From contig CM055109.1 in assembly GCA_029204225.1 (NCBI GenBank), positions 17,103,590-17,167,589 on the forward strand: 64,000 bases of DNA, read 5' to 3'. Positions 1-12,250 of this stretch are shown piece after piece. Position numbers and translations under genes: made by a program. Numbering within the stretch: the first letter of the stretch is position 1; each line of letters begins with the position of its first letter. The stretch is from Diphasiastrum complanatum. Lineage: Eukaryota > Streptophyta > Lycopodiopsida > Lycopodiales > Lycopodiaceae. The notes beneath the pieces were generated by a model that searched no databases, was not told the origin of the DNA, and worked only from the letters and a program-made list of their open reading frames with translations.

Positions 1-3000
1 AGCTGGAATTGCATGTGCAGCAAATTCAGCAGCTTCTGGACCTGTTTAACAAGCACACAATAAACACCCAGGAAGAATAAACTGAAAACTATAAGTGGTT
101 ATTTCACAATTACATACCTCTATGTCCATCAAAAACTCCAAATGCATGTGCATATTGTGTTCCACCCATGTTAGGAAGTACAAAGTTCGTGTCTTCCATT
201 GTTTCCCTTCCACCATGACAAACAAAGACACCCCAGGACAAAGTTGGACGATAGCCATCTCCTGAATTTGTACCCCAGTTGGAGACTCCTGATTGAGTCT
301 TCTTAGGAGCAAAACTTCCAAAGCTTGCACCCTGAACTAATTTATGATTATTGTGTTCTGCTACTTTGTCTACAGCATTTGAGGACAATTCGGAAGATGG
401 ATAAAGCGCCACCTTTAGGCTCGCTTCTTCAGCTGTTTCTTGTTTGCGCGCAGACTTACATATCAGGATTATCTCACCAACACTTTCAAGTATCGAATCA
501 AGCGAAGGACGTTGAGATGCCTCTCCCTGCCAACATTTTTCAATCAAATTGGCTAAATTTTCTGGACACCCATATTCAGGACCTGCAAGGACTGGTCGTA
601 GTCCTGAGGTGATAGCAGCTACAAGTTGTTGCTCAGTATAATTCATTTCTAAAATCGTATGTGCCTGCAGTGAAGAGAAATAGAGCAAAAACGTGAATCA
701 CAAATTTTATCCAGAACTTTGAACAGCCAAATCTCTTTACTGCACAGCCATAATTCTAAAGAATTACACACATAGCACATTAACTTCTCTTGAGGAAACT
801 AAGAAAGAGAAAACTATTATTCCTGTTCGAAATATTACAAAAAGAAAGAAGTTGGAACATACCTGAGCCTCAGTCTTGCGATCGGTGTACGGAACTGTGC
901 CCATGAAAAGTTCACTGCCAGAAAAATGAGAGAAAACCTTTAACACCCAGGCAATCAAGAGGATACTAACATCCAACCAAAACACCAGAGAGCTTTTGTT
1001 CCTCTTTATCAGCTTATTCAGGTGACAGTGAAAATGAGACAAGTTTAGCAATGTTGCCATAAGCAAAAGCATAATATTTCCACATTCAAGACTTATATAA
1101 TCCTGGTAATCTCAATGGATTCCTAACACCACAGACTCACTTTATTGTTATTCCAAGTCCATAAACATCAGACTTCTCTGAGTGTAATTCTCTATTCAGA
1201 ACTTCGGGTGCCATGTATAACAAAGTCCCAACCATGTTTTTCTTGTAAAATCCTCCTGTGGGCTTGCCTATCGACTTCCAGTTATTCACGCTTGGCTTTT
1301 CAAGATCCTTTACATAAGCAGCAAGACCAAAATCTGCAAGATGTGCTCCATGCTTGCTGTCAAGCTACAGTTTCAACCATAAGTAACTGTTCAAATACAA
1401 AAAGAAATAACCCAAATGTCTTGATCTTAGCTTTTGCTCTTTTAGGATTTGCTAAAACCTGTTCCACAGAATACAAAACAACCAGAAACATTTTTCTGGC
1501 TGACGGTGACATTGTACCCCTTCGGGTATTTAATGTTTTTTAATAGAGGTAAACATTATACTACATCCATGGTCTGATAACGTCGTGAAGTTGAGCAATC
1601 GTGGAACAAGCTCAACTTCTTCCATCCTTACTCATCAATAATGTGTAATCCTACGTCATATTTGACAGGTACAAGAAAGCACGAAGAGATTATTGATTTT
1701 CAGTTGCCATTTCACAAGCATTCAATGAGGCCAAAGACAAATAAGTTGAGATATTTTTTAAGCCCATTTTTAAGTTTCTAGGAAAGAACCTCTATTATTC
1801 GGCTTTCCAACTTCAAAAGACCTAAGAGTATGTTACCTTCAGTGCTTGCAGCCGTTGAGGCATCCTTGTTTACAAAAAATAGATAGAGAATAACTACGGA
1901 AAATTGCCAGGAATACGAACCAGAACATTTGCAGGTTTCACATCCCTGTGAACTATTCCTTGTTTGTGAAGGTAGCATAATGCACTTCCTGTCACAGCAA
2001 GTCATGATATAAAAAAAACAATGTCACTAAGTATTACAAAATCCAGTTACACACTAAAGAAAGATTAATCCTATTCGCTAGGAAGATCATAGCAGAGTGA
2101 AAATAAATCTAAACATCTCACAGTGGTAAGTGGATGACACTCAGTGGGAAAAGAAAAAAATGTCACTAAAGTGTTAGGAGAATAAAGGCTAATCATATTC
2201 AACTTTTTTGCAAATTGAAGCTCCAAAATTGTGATGTGGCAAGACAATAACAGAGTGAAAGAACACAGAATGTTTCACAGTGGTAAATGCTTTTTACTTG
2301 ATGGGAAAAGCAAAAATGTATTAATCGGCTTGATCAAAGATGTATAGGTCGTTCAGAATGATCTTCTCCAATAAAAAACCACAATCAATGTTGAGCTGAA
2401 CATGTGATGGATATGTAGTTATATTGAAAGCCAGAAGAAGAAACAAGGGATAAAGAAAATAAAGAGAACAAGTCTTCAGTATCTAGTCTAGAAAAAAGAT
2501 ACAAACCTAACTGCATGAAGATTGTCAAAATTTGCTCTAGTGAAGGCCTCCACTCCAAGACATGAAGGGCATGTGAGAGATTCCCATTCTCATAAATGTC
2601 GAACAGAAACATGTAATCTGGTGGATAAGCATGTGCAGCTACCAAGCTTATGATGTTGGGATGTTGCAGCTTACTGTGACATCAATTCAACAAAAATCAA
2701 ACATGATTTCATCTAGGCCAATCTAATGCTACATACACAATCCCTTCCTCAATGAAGTACGACACTTCAACACAAGACTTTAAAATTCCTATTATAAAGC
2801 ATGCATTCTAGTGAATTCTTCTAGACTACCGACAAATGTAAAGATCTTCTAAATATCTATACACTGCAACGACACTATGGGACAGAGAGATTACCTTAGC
2901 AACTGCAGCTCCTTGTGAAAACGATCTAAATCATCTGCAGTCGACAATTTCGGCTTTTTCAAAGCAACTACCTTTTCATCCCATCTAGCTTTATAGACTA

Positions 3001-4956
3001 CACTCTCAGCACCTATAATATAAGGAACAAAAAAAATGTGAATCATTGGTTTTTCTATATGCAGAACTTTACCATACTTTATGTCAGGCCATTCTCATCA
3101 AAATAGATTCCAAGGCTCTTATGGATAAGATGTCTTATTTATAGATAGCACTATATCGCTGCTACAAAACTGTCATCAGGCCTTAATATCGTTCACAAAT
3201 TCAGTTGTCCCTAGGTATCGCTTAGAACAAAATACAATCAACCCAAAAAGTACAAAAAGAGACCATATTAAACCAAAAACATAAAAAGCATCACATGTTA
3301 GCAACCAAGCATTTCTTATGGTCTCATCGATATCAAGCATAAGTTCCCATCGAGAAATAACTGTTATCCGGCCTAAAATATTTTGTAACCAATAAGTGAT
3401 GTCAAAAAGACTGTATTAAGGGCTATCATAGATTGGGGATTGCCGACAATTTGCATTTGCAGAACATTGATTTCAGCCAATAGGCATAAGTGATGCCTGA
3501 AGACTGCTATTGGGAAGATCACAATTACAAGACTCTATAAGAAAAATGTTGTACCATCATGGATATTGTACTGTGAGGAGACGATATTGCAACATAAGTG
3601 GACCAAGGAGCAATAAACCATGCCAACCAATAATGCCATGTAAAGGCATCAAGAAGCACATGTAATGTATGAACACATAAAAATCGACACCATACCAACT
3701 TGTCAAACCCAAAGTGCTCTTTATATTTAAGAGATCAACATTAAGATACATATCAAGGAGAATAGAAAGAGCACCATGCATCCCTTGTAGCTACAAATGT
3801 TGTTCAATATCAACAAAAACTTAAGCCTTGTGAAGGACCATGTTTACAAAGTAGCCATATTAGATATTGGGACAACTATATCCAACATGAAGTGGTATAA
3901 ACTAGGAATGAGCAATACGAATAAATTGATTTGATGGAGTACAAATAGAATTTTGAAAATAACTACAAGTATGCATGTCTGAATCGTTGCACTTGCAACA
4001 ACTGTATGAATTTTGATCCAACTGTGCACTTTTGAGGTGTACGGGTATCGCAGACTATGGCAAGTCCATATGGGATGTACGAAAGTAAGGTTGAAAACAT
4101 TGATTTATTATGACAATATCACAAGAAACGTCTCCACTGATGATTCGTCATGGCAATATTTCAAAAAACCTCTTGCCTCCCTCGCCTTTCAACAGCCTCA
4201 ACATTCACAACAATGAATGCATGACGGGATGATTCGACCTTACTCTGGTGTGTCAAGCTTCAAATTAGCCAAACATTTTTGGGAAAGAAATAAGGTAACG
4301 AAAATTCCCCGCCATAACTGAAGATTGATTTGCAACCCTCTCACCTCTAATATAAAAAAGGAAAACGGACAACCACTGCACCGAGACTCAGTTTTCAAAC
4401 GGAATTTTCAAATTTCGCTATCACAGCTGTGGTCACAATCTTGGGTTGAGCTATATGCAAACTTGAGCATGATGCTAAGACAAGGGAGCACTCTCATGCT
4501 CACTCTCATATGGAGTGTAAAGGGTTATGAGAAGAGGCATGCAAAACCTCTCTGCACATCAGATAGAGATAGCATATAGCTCAACCGCGCAACCTTCAGT
4601 CACAGAGTAGATTTTGAATTCTCAAGAGTTTCTCAGAAAAGAGAAGGATTTTTGCACCACAGAACTAAAGTTTGTGCAATGCGCCTTTTGGAGAACTACA
4701 AAATCACTCAAAGAGTATTTGTCATCCACTTAAGGAGAAGGTTCATCCACTGATTGTTATAGTTATGTCTGTGATCAAGCAACTGACCTTGAGCGATGGT
4801 GGATAAGATGTGGAGACGAGATTTAGGCAGGGAAAGGGGGATAGAATCACTTCGGCAGCATCCTCGGATACAGGAGGAGCTGTTGTTGTGCGGTGCTTCT
4901 TCAGCTGGGGCTCTAGCATTTGCTTCATCATTCGCACTTCTTCCTCCTGCTTCCAT
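1..4956 (-). CDS. Protein kinase and PP2C-like domain protein, 5' eight exons (3' end outside window)
   Basis: Fusion of a Ser/Thr kinase-like domain and a PP2C-type phosphatase domain, a plant family of the Arabidopsis At2g40860 type; presumed signalling role, substrate unknown. I read exons 4788-4956, 2895-3012, 2507-2673, 1921-1988, 1141-1364, 863-914, 118-664 and 1-41 on the minus strand. All introns are GT-AG and all phases match, giving 1386 nt or 462 codons. The ATG at 4956 is the first in frame after the CT-rich leader. The N-terminus carries the family signature CIRGCC. Kinase signs in order: AESVVYKA, VVALKKP (ATP lysine), FHKELQLL, HRDVKPANVL, DFGLA, MAPE, PYTDR. The PP2C part starts in exon 118-664 with RETMEDTNF and VFDGHRG. 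The first intron is about 1.8 kb, the others 76-932 bp. No disruption is seen, so the gene is probably functional. The rest of the PP2C domain lies beyond base 1. Confidence 0.93.
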
Positions 4957-5136
4957 TGTTCGCAATTAATTCACTCTGCCCCCCCCCCAACTCCCTCTCT
5001 CTCTCTCTCTCTCTATCAATCTCTCTCTCTCTCTTTTGGGTTTTGTTCGCAATTTCTCTCTCTCACACACTTTGTTCCCAATTTATCACTTTCTTTTGGG
5101 ATCTATCAATCTCTCTCTCTCTTGGGTTTTGTTCGC

Positions 5137-5200
<64 letters not shown>
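4957..5200 (-). promoter_or_regulatory. CT-rich leader/promoter-proximal region of the kinase-PP2C gene
   Basis: The DNA just upstream of the ATG at 4956 is dominated by (CT)n on the plus strand, hence GA-rich in the gene's sense: short runs at 4994-5035 and a 56-bp run at 5140-5195. A block containing TTTTGGGTTTTGTTCGCAAT occurs twice (about 5034-5053 and 5122-5140), showing local duplication. GA/CT-rich 5' leaders are common in plant genes. I see no clear TATA box. Confidence 0.4.
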
Positions 5201-8200
5201 GGGCTAGGGATTAGGGGGACGTTTTAGATTAAGGTGAATTGTCTTTGCTAGGTAAGGCACAGGGACCCTTTTATCTAAGGAGCACGCACTAGTTTGGGCT
5301 CGGGAAAAAGGTCTCATTGGCGCCCACAATGCTTGGGAGTCATGCACTGGTTCCTGAAAATCTTCAAGGGTGCCCAAAAACTGGTCATGCTGGCACGCAA
5401 GAGAGGGCGCTGCTGCCAAGCTTTTCCAGGTCCCTTGTTTGCCTAGGCAAGGTGACGGGCAGCGGCGCCACATGCCTCAATCTTAGTGCTTTTAAAAAGA
5501 ATAAAACTATTCATTATTCAGTATTGTGCGTCTTTTTTTGCAATTATGTATACTAGAATGATCACACTTAAATTACAAGGTTAACTTAGAGAGTACTTAG
5601 GCACCACTAGCACAATTATTGCTTTTGGCTTTTAAGAACCTGATTGGACAACTACTCATCTCTCATTTCTTGATTTTTGGGGAGGAAGAATAGCAAATGT
5701 TTTTGTTTGCGCAAAAGTTGCTCTTATGCTCTGTGCATGGTGCATGGCATGTGTTTGTGAACGTGGAGCATGAGGTGGAGTGAAGGAGGATAGTTGGTAG
5801 GCATGCATGAGATTTGCAATTCCGTCACCTGGGCATTGCATGTTGGTTGGTGGTTGTGAGTATGGAGGTCATGATCAGTGTGGCAAAGTGTTTTGCACAT
5901 CTTGGTTTTGTTTTTGTTTCATTTTCAATACTTGTGGCATTATTTGGAGAAAGGGGGCTTTACAAAGTATTTGGAGAGAAGGGCTTTACAAAGTATTGGA
6001 AGCTTTGTGATTTTTGAAAGTATGATCATTTTGTTTTTTTTCAGGTTGGTTTTGGCAATCTTTAGTGTGATAGCATGTGCCTTGAGTTTCATCATCTATG
6101 TGTATTCAGAATCATGTGGTGGTGAACCCTCTACAAAACATTTGAATCGATTCACATCTATTCAAATCAACAAAGAGCTATACTTAGCACGTTGTGACAT
6201 GCTAGTTTGGCATATTCTTATTGGGCAGGGTAGGTCAATGCTAACTCCATCTGGATTTAGTATACATTGCAGGTGAACAGTTCATTGTCGAGATGCAAAT
6301 GCTAATATGCATACTTTTGTCAGCACCAAAGCCCTGTCACATCACCTTACACTCTGCAAGCAGCACCTAGTTTTTAGCTAGTTGAAGTTGCTTTTGCTCA
6401 CAATCCTTTTAGCACACAAAATGTGATGTTCTATCGAATTGGATAATGTATACTCAGACTAATTTTCACATATTGGCACTTTTGAATAACATTATCTTCT
6501 AGAAGAAATCTCATCTTTGATATCAAGGTATGAGTTAAATCATTTCCATCCTCAACTATTGCTTGTAAGCGGTACATCCTTTCATGCCTTTCCACAACAA
6601 CACTCATGACATCTTCATCTCATGATGTTTTTCTAAATATTCATTTTTCGATACACATGTCCCTTTTCCTTTTCTTATGATTTTTTGTTTGAATAATTTC
6701 AATGTGCCATTGACTTATAACATTTTACAGAGCAGTTGAATTTTTGTATACAGCAGTCCTTTGAAACCTAAAGAGATGTATGATGTGTTAAGCTACTTTT
6801 CTTTGGTGAGGATGAGGTATGATTGATGCTTGCAATGAATGAACGAAATAAGTATTTCTGTTTCTTTTGTATGGAATAAGGCATATTACTATCAACTAGA
6901 AACTGTATTCTCAATGTTTATAAGGGCTATAAAAACTACATAATCAACATAACAACAATATGCAATATTTTAAAAATTGAGCCCCGGTCATCCTGTCATA
7001 TCCAACTTTTCTTAGATGAGGAAGAATGACATTAGAATTTAGCAATGTCCTTTGCCCACATGCAAAGTGACACACGCAACATAAACCCAATTTGGGGGGG
7101 TAGGGGGGGGGAATATAGTTGAGGCGATTCTCAGCACCACCTAGGGACTACTGACCTCCTCGTGGTCCCCTTGGAAACACCCTCATGGGTGGCTAATAGC
7201 AATCTTAGATCCGTTGGTTGCATTACGTGTTTGGTTTCATGTCAGCTCGTTCATGTTAAAGTTGGGATCTCTCCTCCTGGATTTTTTTGGGATCTAGCCC
7301 TATTTTATGCTAGATCTCTTGGAAAAGAGAAACTTTAGCAGAAAGTTTGGTACTATTGCGATGGCGATGTGCTTGGGGTTTCTTGAGCAGCTGGAATGAC
7401 GGGAGTTAGTCTTGTCAATACTAAATTGCCACCAAAAGACACTCCTTGATGGTGGGATAGGGCGGGGACCATCGCTGGTTTCTCAGTTGGGACTTTGTTT
7501 GTTTTTTGGTTAGATTTGGTTTTCATTCTAACTTTGAGTTTTTTTGTCTCATTTGTTGTTGAAGGGTGACCCCGTCTGGGTGATTGGGGTTTGCTTGGTC
7601 GCTTTTGGTCCCGTTCCGTCTGTTCCTTGGTCTCTTATTGGTTGGTTGGTTTGTTGGCGTTGTCTTTCTTGGCACCATCCCAAGCCCCTTTGGCTGCTAC
7701 ACACACACACATTCTCCCAAGCCCTCTTGTTTGTGTTAAAGCACCGGAAGGGCTGGCAAATATGGGTCAATACATTGTTACTTATTTAAATGAACTGGGA
7801 AGAGGTGAGCTACTAGTGGTTGTGGCCGCAAAAACCGCAAGTAGGGGAATGTACCAATAGTACCCAAACGGCTTGACTAGCGGGCCATCGGGCTGTCGTC
7901 AACTTAGAGTTGAGTATGAGCAGCTCATGAGGGGGGCCCATACCCCACGATAAGCCTAAGCACCATCTGTGTATGGCACTAGCCTTGTCATGTTGGGGGA
8001 GGCAATGACACCAGCGTGGTAGCAAAGCCACTAGATTGAGAAATATTGGAAGGCCCCTGCCTCAGTGACAATATTGAGATAGGACCACCGGTATCGAGAA
8101 CAACATCTTGACACATGTCTTCAATTCACATGGTGCCCAGGTCAGCAGACCTAGGGCAATGGAACTCGGTCGTCATGTCCAAAGGACGCCACGAATCGAA

Positions 8201-8280
8201 CTTGGAGGCAAAAAGAAAGAAAGGTTTATTAACTATGTGCATTGTTCAAAGGACCTCTCTCTCTTTTAAGTTCTTCATTT
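5200..8280. other. No recognised gene (about 3 kb)
   Basis: No supported coding region on either strand. A 132-codon open frame at 5878-6276 (plus) is hydrophobic and matches no family I recognise. Within it a short phrase, GGGCTTTACAAAGTAT, occurs twice in tandem (5955-5995). There is a G-run at 7095-7110. The segment 7350-8230 has higher GC and many short open frames on both strands, but no domain can be read. Confidence 0.5.
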
Positions 8281-8520
8281 CTCTCTCTCTTTCTCTATCT
8301 ATCTATCTATCTATCGATCGATAGATACATAAATAGATATAAACTTATGTACACTTTTGTATGCATGGGTGGGGGATCCCATTCATCCTCCTCCCTCACC
8401 CTCACCCGTGCATACACTTTTTTTAACTAAAAAAAGAGGATGGATGTATGGGGAGAGGATGCATGGCCCTCCTCCCCATGCATGCATGCATATAATGGCC
8501 ATTTCACTTAATTTGAAAAT
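8270..8520. repeat. Dispersed hairpin repeat, copy 1, with TCTA microsatellite
   Basis: A (TCTA/TAGA) tract at 8300-8340 is followed by a stretch that matches the repeat at 12025-12190: TATAAACTTATGTACAC, then TGTATGCATGG, then its imperfect inverted copy near 8404, then CATGCATGGCCCTCCTC. The inverted arms suggest a foldback or MITE-like element. This copy is more diverged than the one at 12 kb. Confidence 0.6.
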
Positions 8521-10085
8521 ATTGGCCTTTTCCTCTTTTCCCTCCTTTTTTGTGTACCCCCCCCCCCCCCCGCCCCCTCTCTTTCTCGCTCTCTCTCTAT
8601 GACTAAGGATGAGGCAACGACCACGGTTTGAGGCCGATCTCCACGCCACATTTAGTTGGGATTCTGAGCTGCTCTTTAGAATCTGAAGAGGGAAAGTACT
8701 CAGTTTCATTCTCTCTCACGGATTCTCTGAAGATTAAGATCAATCTCACATGTGATCCAATTTGTCTGGTAAGTAAGCATGCACCTACGTTTCCTTTTCT
8801 GTGTAAATCACAGGCCAAACACCCGTAGCTACTTCATTTGTATTCAGAAAATCGACACTCTGGGGAGTGTCTCTTGGCAATGGCTTCCACTTTTCTCACA
8901 TGAAAGAGCAGATTCTTCTTCTTCCCCATCCATGATCCTTTCTGCTACGCTCATGCTTTCCATTTCTATCAAATGATTAGAATAGAATTGTGAGCCATTT
9001 GTGATCGGCAATGTAGCAAATCATGCAGATCCTATATCACCAATGCAGAAATTTGTGTTAGTCTGGTACTCATATCTTCAACAGGATCTAAATAGTCTGT
9101 ATTTCCTGTTCGATCAACTGCTCGAGACTTACCTCTCTCCATTTCTGATCAACAAAAGAGCCTAAGAATTTTGTGAAGGGGTTTTTGAATCCGCCCTGTT
9201 TGAATTTGTGCTCCGTCCGCAGTCCTCCGTCCGCAGGTACTCTTCGCCATGATCACTACAATAATCAAAGATCTCTCCCCTCCAAAAACAATCAGCAAAC
9301 TAGACAGCCAATGCACAGATCAGATCCGCTTCTTCTGTTGAACCCTGAGAGTACTAACACTAGAACCGATGTTGGAGCCTTGAATTGGCAGCTGATGGGG
9401 AGGCGATCAGCTAATCGCATGTACAGGGAGCATGGGTGTAACAAGGAGCGTGGGTGTAAGTTGTAACTTTTGCTTTGTTGGTAGTTTTAGATGTTCTCCG
9501 AAGTTTGAGCGCAGACCTTCCAACATCTATATAACCTTCTATTTTTGTGATGCCTTTTGGTTTCTACCAAGCTCTCTAAAACACACACACACACACACAC
9601 ACACACTCTTTCTCTCCTCTTTGCATCCCCCCCCCCTCTTTGAGTATCTCCCTACCTTTGTATTCTTAACATGAGATCAAGATGTTCACTTTAGAGACGC
9701 TCATGAAGTAGTAAGTATCAAACACGTTATGGTTATCACCAAATGTAAGGCTTTTGTTTGTTGACCATGAATATAGATGACTAAGCTTGGAAAAAAACAT
9801 ATATTTGGAGCTATTGTAGTATATAGAATAAGTTAAGGTGTTGGAGGAGGCATATAGAGCATCATTGTGGAGTACTATTGGAAGAACGCTCAATTGACAC
9901 CCATTCAGTATATTCAATTATATAATATAATGGGAGGCTCATGGTCCCTTGGGGTATGAAGTCCTTTTGGAAATTATTTGTATTTTTGCTTTACATTGGA
10001 GTTCTTATTTTAGGTTGGTAGTTGAGTACCTTGACAATATTTCTCATGATTTTTATAACTTTTCTCCCACAAAAAATATACAAAC
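8521..10085. other. No recognised gene; C-runs and short CA tract
   Basis: Contains a C-run with one G at 8558-8575 followed by CT-rich DNA, a (CA)n tract at about 9580-9605 and another C-run near 9628. Several 60-100 codon open frames exist, but none shows a domain. Confidence 0.45.
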
Positions 10086-10086
10086 C

Positions 10087-10121
<35 letters not shown>

Positions 10122-10146
10122 GCCATCGGCGGGTACTCTTTACTTC
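10086..10146 (+). repeat. (CA)n followed by a Helitron-like hairpin end
   Basis: A (CA)n tract runs directly into CCCGCCATCGGCGGG (10119-10133), a stem-loop, followed by TACTCTTTACTTC. This resembles the Helitron-type ends at 12 kb and 23 kb, but the last four bases are CTTC rather than CTRR, so it is a diverged or non-terminal copy. Confidence 0.4.
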
Positions 10147-10960
10147 ACCAATAGATTACTTCAAAAAACCGAACTCAAACATGGAATAAAGTGGAGGCCT
10201 GAGACTCCGTAACACATGTGATGTATTTTGATCATATTTGAAGTTGAACAGAAATGCTAGTTCTGATTAATATCGATAGTGAGTACAATGGCTTGAAGTA
10301 ATAACTTCAGCTTTGTTGAGCGTGATAACGCTGGCTACAGAAAGTCTTTGATTTTAATTGATAGATACAATGTCTCAGAAGTTATAACTCCAGCTGATCG
10401 TTGTGTGTTATAGGGTCAGCAAAGCCACAAAAATCATTAGATTATAGATGAGTCCGGGCATTTTGCACGTAACGAATTTGCGAGATTTTTCTTACTATAT
10501 TTGTTGATTTTAATTACCAATATTAAACTAAACAAAAAATGTACATGTAGAAAACATTGAAGATAAACATCTTAAGCATCATAACACTAGGTATTACTCT
10601 ATGCCCTTATGGTTGTTTGTCTATGGTATTACTCTATGCCACTATGGTTGCAAAAAATGATAGATTGATTGATTGATCTATTTGAAAGCATGGCATTCAT
10701 CTACTTTATTTACTAGATTTGTCCTATAGTAGGTAGATTTATACTACAGTAGGAAATTTGTCCTACAACAGGAAAAAGCTTGGGTCGGATTTATAAGTTG
10801 ACAGTATCCAGAAATTACTCTATATCAAAAAATATAAAATGGGTCACTGGGTCGGAAAAATACATTGGGTCAAAAAATACACTGGTTCGAAAAGATATCT
10901 TGGGTGGAAAAAATACACTTGGTCGGAAAAATATACGTAGGGTCGGAAGAATATACCGAA
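10147..10960. other. No recognised gene; AT-rich spacer
   Basis: AT-rich DNA with a short direct repeat (GGTATTACTCTATGCC at about 10591 and 10625) and a run of GGGTCGGAAAAATACA-like phrases at 10840-10960 that grade into the minisatellite to the right. Confidence 0.45.
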
Positions 10961-11905
10961 CGTTGAGCTTGGCCAAGGACTCGAATTTTTTCGAAAGACT
11001 CAATTTTTTCGAATAACTCGAATTATTCCGAAGACTCAAATTTTTTTCAAAGTCTCAAATTTTTCGAAAGACTTGAATTTTTCGGACGACTCGATTTTTT
11101 TGGATGACTTGATTTTTTTTTTTTCGAAACAACTCGAATTTTTTCGAAAGTCTTGAATTTTTTTAAGACTCAATTTATATTGAAGACTCGAATTTTTTTC
11201 GGAAGATTCAATTTTTTCAAACGACTCGATTTTTTTTTATGAATCGAATTTTTTCAATGGATCAAATTTGTCCAAAGGATTGAATTTTTCCAATGACTCA
11301 AATTTTTCGAACAACTTGATTTTTTAAACGACTCGAATTTTGTTAATGAATCGACTTTTTTCAATGACTCGAATTTTCCAAAGACTCGAATTTTTCCAAA
11401 GGATCAAATTTTTCAAATGACTTGAATTGTTTTTAAGACTCGAATTTTTTCAGTGACTCAAATTTTTTATAAGAGTCAAATTATTTTTCCGAAGACTCGA
11501 TTTTTTCCAATGGATCGAATTTTTCAAATGACTCAAATTTTTTAAAGACTCGAATTTCTCAAAAGGATCCAATTTTTCGAATGACTCGAATTTTTGGGAC
11601 GACGCAAATTTGTCAAAAGGATCGAATTTTTCAAATGACTCGAATTTTTGGAACGACTCGAATTTTTCCAAAGACTCGAATTTTTCCAAAGGATCAAATT
11701 TTTCCAAAGACTCGAATTTTTCCGAAGGATCGAAGGACCCTTTGTACTGTCGAATTTTTCAAAAGAGTCAATTTTTTTCAAAGACTCGAATTTTTTTCAA
11801 TGACTCGATTTTTTCAAAAGACTCAATTTTTTTTCCAAAGACTTGAATTTTTTTGAAGACTCGAATTTTTCCGAAGACTCGAATTTTTCCAAAGACTCAA
11901 ATGTT
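10961..11905. repeat. Degenerate 18-bp minisatellite, array 1
   Basis: About 0.9 kb of imperfect tandem copies built on GACTCGAATTTTTCCAAA and variants (AAGACTC, ACGACTC, GGATC spacers between AATTTTT cores). The array begins next to ACGTTGAGCTTGGCCAAGG (about 10960) and contains the phrase CCTTTGTACTGTCGAATTTTTC near 11739. Both phrases also flank the 22-kb array, so the two arrays are copies of one family. Long open frames inside it (Asn/Ser/Phe-rich) are by-products of the repeat. Confidence 0.9.
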
Positions 11906-11980
11906 AGATATTCGAGATGCGAAATGTGCAAGATCGGCCATCATCCAAATCATCGGCTGCCACCTAGATAGGCCTCCATT

Positions 11981-12010
11981 GCCCGTCAACGACGAGCACT
12001 CTTTACTAGT
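11981..12010 (+). mobile_element. Helitron-type 3' terminus
   Basis: GCCCGTC-AAC-GACGAGC (11981-11997) forms a 7-bp stem with one mismatch. It is followed by ACTCTTTACTAG and then T. A short hairpin about 10 bases before a terminal CTRR (here CTAG), inserted before T, is the hallmark of a Helitron 3' end. The 18-bp array lies inside the presumed element on its left. The 5' TC end was not identified. Confidence 0.55.
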
Positions 12011-12250
12011 ATATATATATATATATATATAAACTTACGTACACTATTGTATGCATGGATGAGGGGACCATGCATCATCCTCCCCTCATCCATGCATACA
12101 CATTTTTTGAACTAAAAAACTTGGGGAGGAGGATGCATGTATGGGAAAAAACATGCATGGCCCTCCTCTCCATGCATGCATGTAAGGGGAGAAGTTTTGG
12201 ACACATGCATGTGTATGGGGTGAGAGGATGTATGCATGTGTGAGAGAAGG
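12011..12250. repeat. Dispersed hairpin repeat, copy 2
   Basis: After (AT)n, 20-bp arms at 12048-12067 (TGTATGCATGGATGAGGGGA) and 12081-12100 are exact inverted copies separated by 13 bases. The following 90 bp, rich in ATGCATG, repeats the copy at 8.3-8.5 kb. It begins immediately after the Helitron-type end, so the two may be nested. No TIR or target duplication was fixed. Confidence 0.65.

Noticed and set aside
4810-5227. Plus-strand open frames across the kinase-PP2C first exon and CT leader
   Set aside because: Antisense shadow of exon 4788-4956 plus (CT)n.
5878-6276. 132-codon hydrophobic open frame as a membrane protein gene
   Set aside because: No conserved motif, no homologue recognised, and a tandem repeat inside; likely chance.
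11450-11856. Asn/Ser/Phe-rich open frames on both strands
   Set aside because: The 18-bp minisatellite has a period divisible by three, so it stays open by chance in several frames.
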